This document shows positions 4,740 to 5,075 of a stretch of DNA of 5,075 nucleotides, piece after piece. The DNA lies in contig JASFBI010000188.1 in assembly GCA_030149595.1 (NCBI GenBank), positions 1-5,075 on the forward strand, in the 5' to 3' direction. The DNA comes from Desulfobacterales bacterium. Its GTDB lineage: Bacteria > Desulfobacterota > Desulfobacteria > Desulfobacterales > DAOWNP01. The translations under genes and the position numbers were made by a program. Position 1 is the first letter of the stretch. Each line of letters opens with the position of its first letter. The notes beneath the pieces were generated by a model, which was given only the letters and a program-made list of their open reading frames with translations, was not told the DNA's origin and did not search any database.

Positions 4740-5075
4740 ATGGAAAATTATAATTCTATTAAAAACGGCCTTATGGATATTTGTCAAAAATTTTTATTAA
4801 TAATTAACAATAATTATTCAATAGAAAAATTAGCAGGCAAAGCGTTTAATAACTGGAAAAAAACTTGCGATCAAATTCACTCTCAATTATCAGAAGAAAT
4901 TTTAAGAGTTGCTGTGGTGGGAACCATAAAATCAGGAAAAAGTACTCTGGTTAATTCTTTATTTAAAGGTGATTATTTAAAACGTGGTGCAGGAGTAGTT
5001 ACATCTATTGTAACCAGAATAAGAAAAGGAGACAACCTTTCTGCAACATTGTATTTTAATTCATGGGATAAAATA
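4740..5075 (+). CDS. Dynamin-like GTPase, N-terminal part (3' end outside window)
   Basis: The frame from ATG 4740 stays open to the window edge, giving 112 residues. A P-loop GTIKSGKST (61-69, with G66, K67, S68) closes a hydrophobic strand, RVAVVG (56-61). It is followed by NSLF (72-75) and a switch I region around VVTSIVTRIR (86-95), where T88 or T92 would be the magnesium-binding threonine. This order, with a helical stretch of about 55 residues before the P-loop, fits bacterial dynamin-family GTPases (Dynamin_N type). These are large GTPases acting in membrane remodelling, and in some species in stress or phage tolerance. A TAA at 4716 and a GGA at 4730-4732 support this start. The DxxG and N/TKxD motifs would lie beyond the edge. 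Dynamin is preferred over Era-like GTPases but not proven. Confidence 0.8.
   Translation, partial: MENYNSIKNGLMDICQKFLLIINNNYSIEKLAGKAFNNWKKTCDQIHSQLSEEILRVAVVGTIKSGKSTLVNSLFKGDYLKRGAGVVTSIVTRIRKGDNLSATLYFNSWDKI

Noticed and set aside
1..5075. CRISPR array, tRNA or rRNA genes
   Set aside because: No regularly spaced direct repeats, cloverleaf or conserved rRNA segment was seen.

Overview
This AT-rich window (about one-third G+C by eye) looks like a bacterial chromosome segment. The gene types (ManC-type bifunctional enzyme, YqgE/AlgH protein, a short four-cysteine protein) and the base composition fit an anaerobic delta-type proteobacterium such as Desulfobacterales. That placement is inference from memory of similar proteins; no rRNA or other marker is present.

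Layout. Bases 1-293 are the end of a protein closing in a dockerin-like pair of calcium loops. A TTG-started macro-domain gene follows (347-889). After a 254-base gap with a promoter-like sequence and a structured repeat come a zinc-ribbon Nudix hydrolase (1144-1656), a bifunctional mannose-1-phosphate guanylyltransferase / mannose-6-phosphate isomerase (1765-3204) and, 19 bases on, a YqgE/AlgH protein (3224-3805). All are on the plus strand. A gene-poor stretch (3806-4739) holds a minus-strand terminator, a ~100-bp MITE-like element, a second copy of the structured repeat, a 48-residue four-cysteine minus-strand gene (4202-4348) and several hairpins. From 4740 the start of a dynamin-like GTPase runs off the window.

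How the genes relate. Macro and Nudix proteins could act in sequence on ADP-ribose compounds. ManC would supply GDP-mannose for surface polysaccharide. ManC and YqgE are probably co-transcribed. The four-cysteine gene points toward yqgE (convergent) and away from the GTPase gene (divergent).

Most notable. The coding genes belong to known families. The most unusual signal is in the intergenic DNA: two diverged copies (1021-1094 minus, 4092-4178 plus) of an element with the same 21-base loop and compensatory base changes in its main stem, plus possible partial copies near 298 and 4570. This suggests a dispersed structured RNA or hairpin element. I do not see a complete, clearly new multi-gene system.
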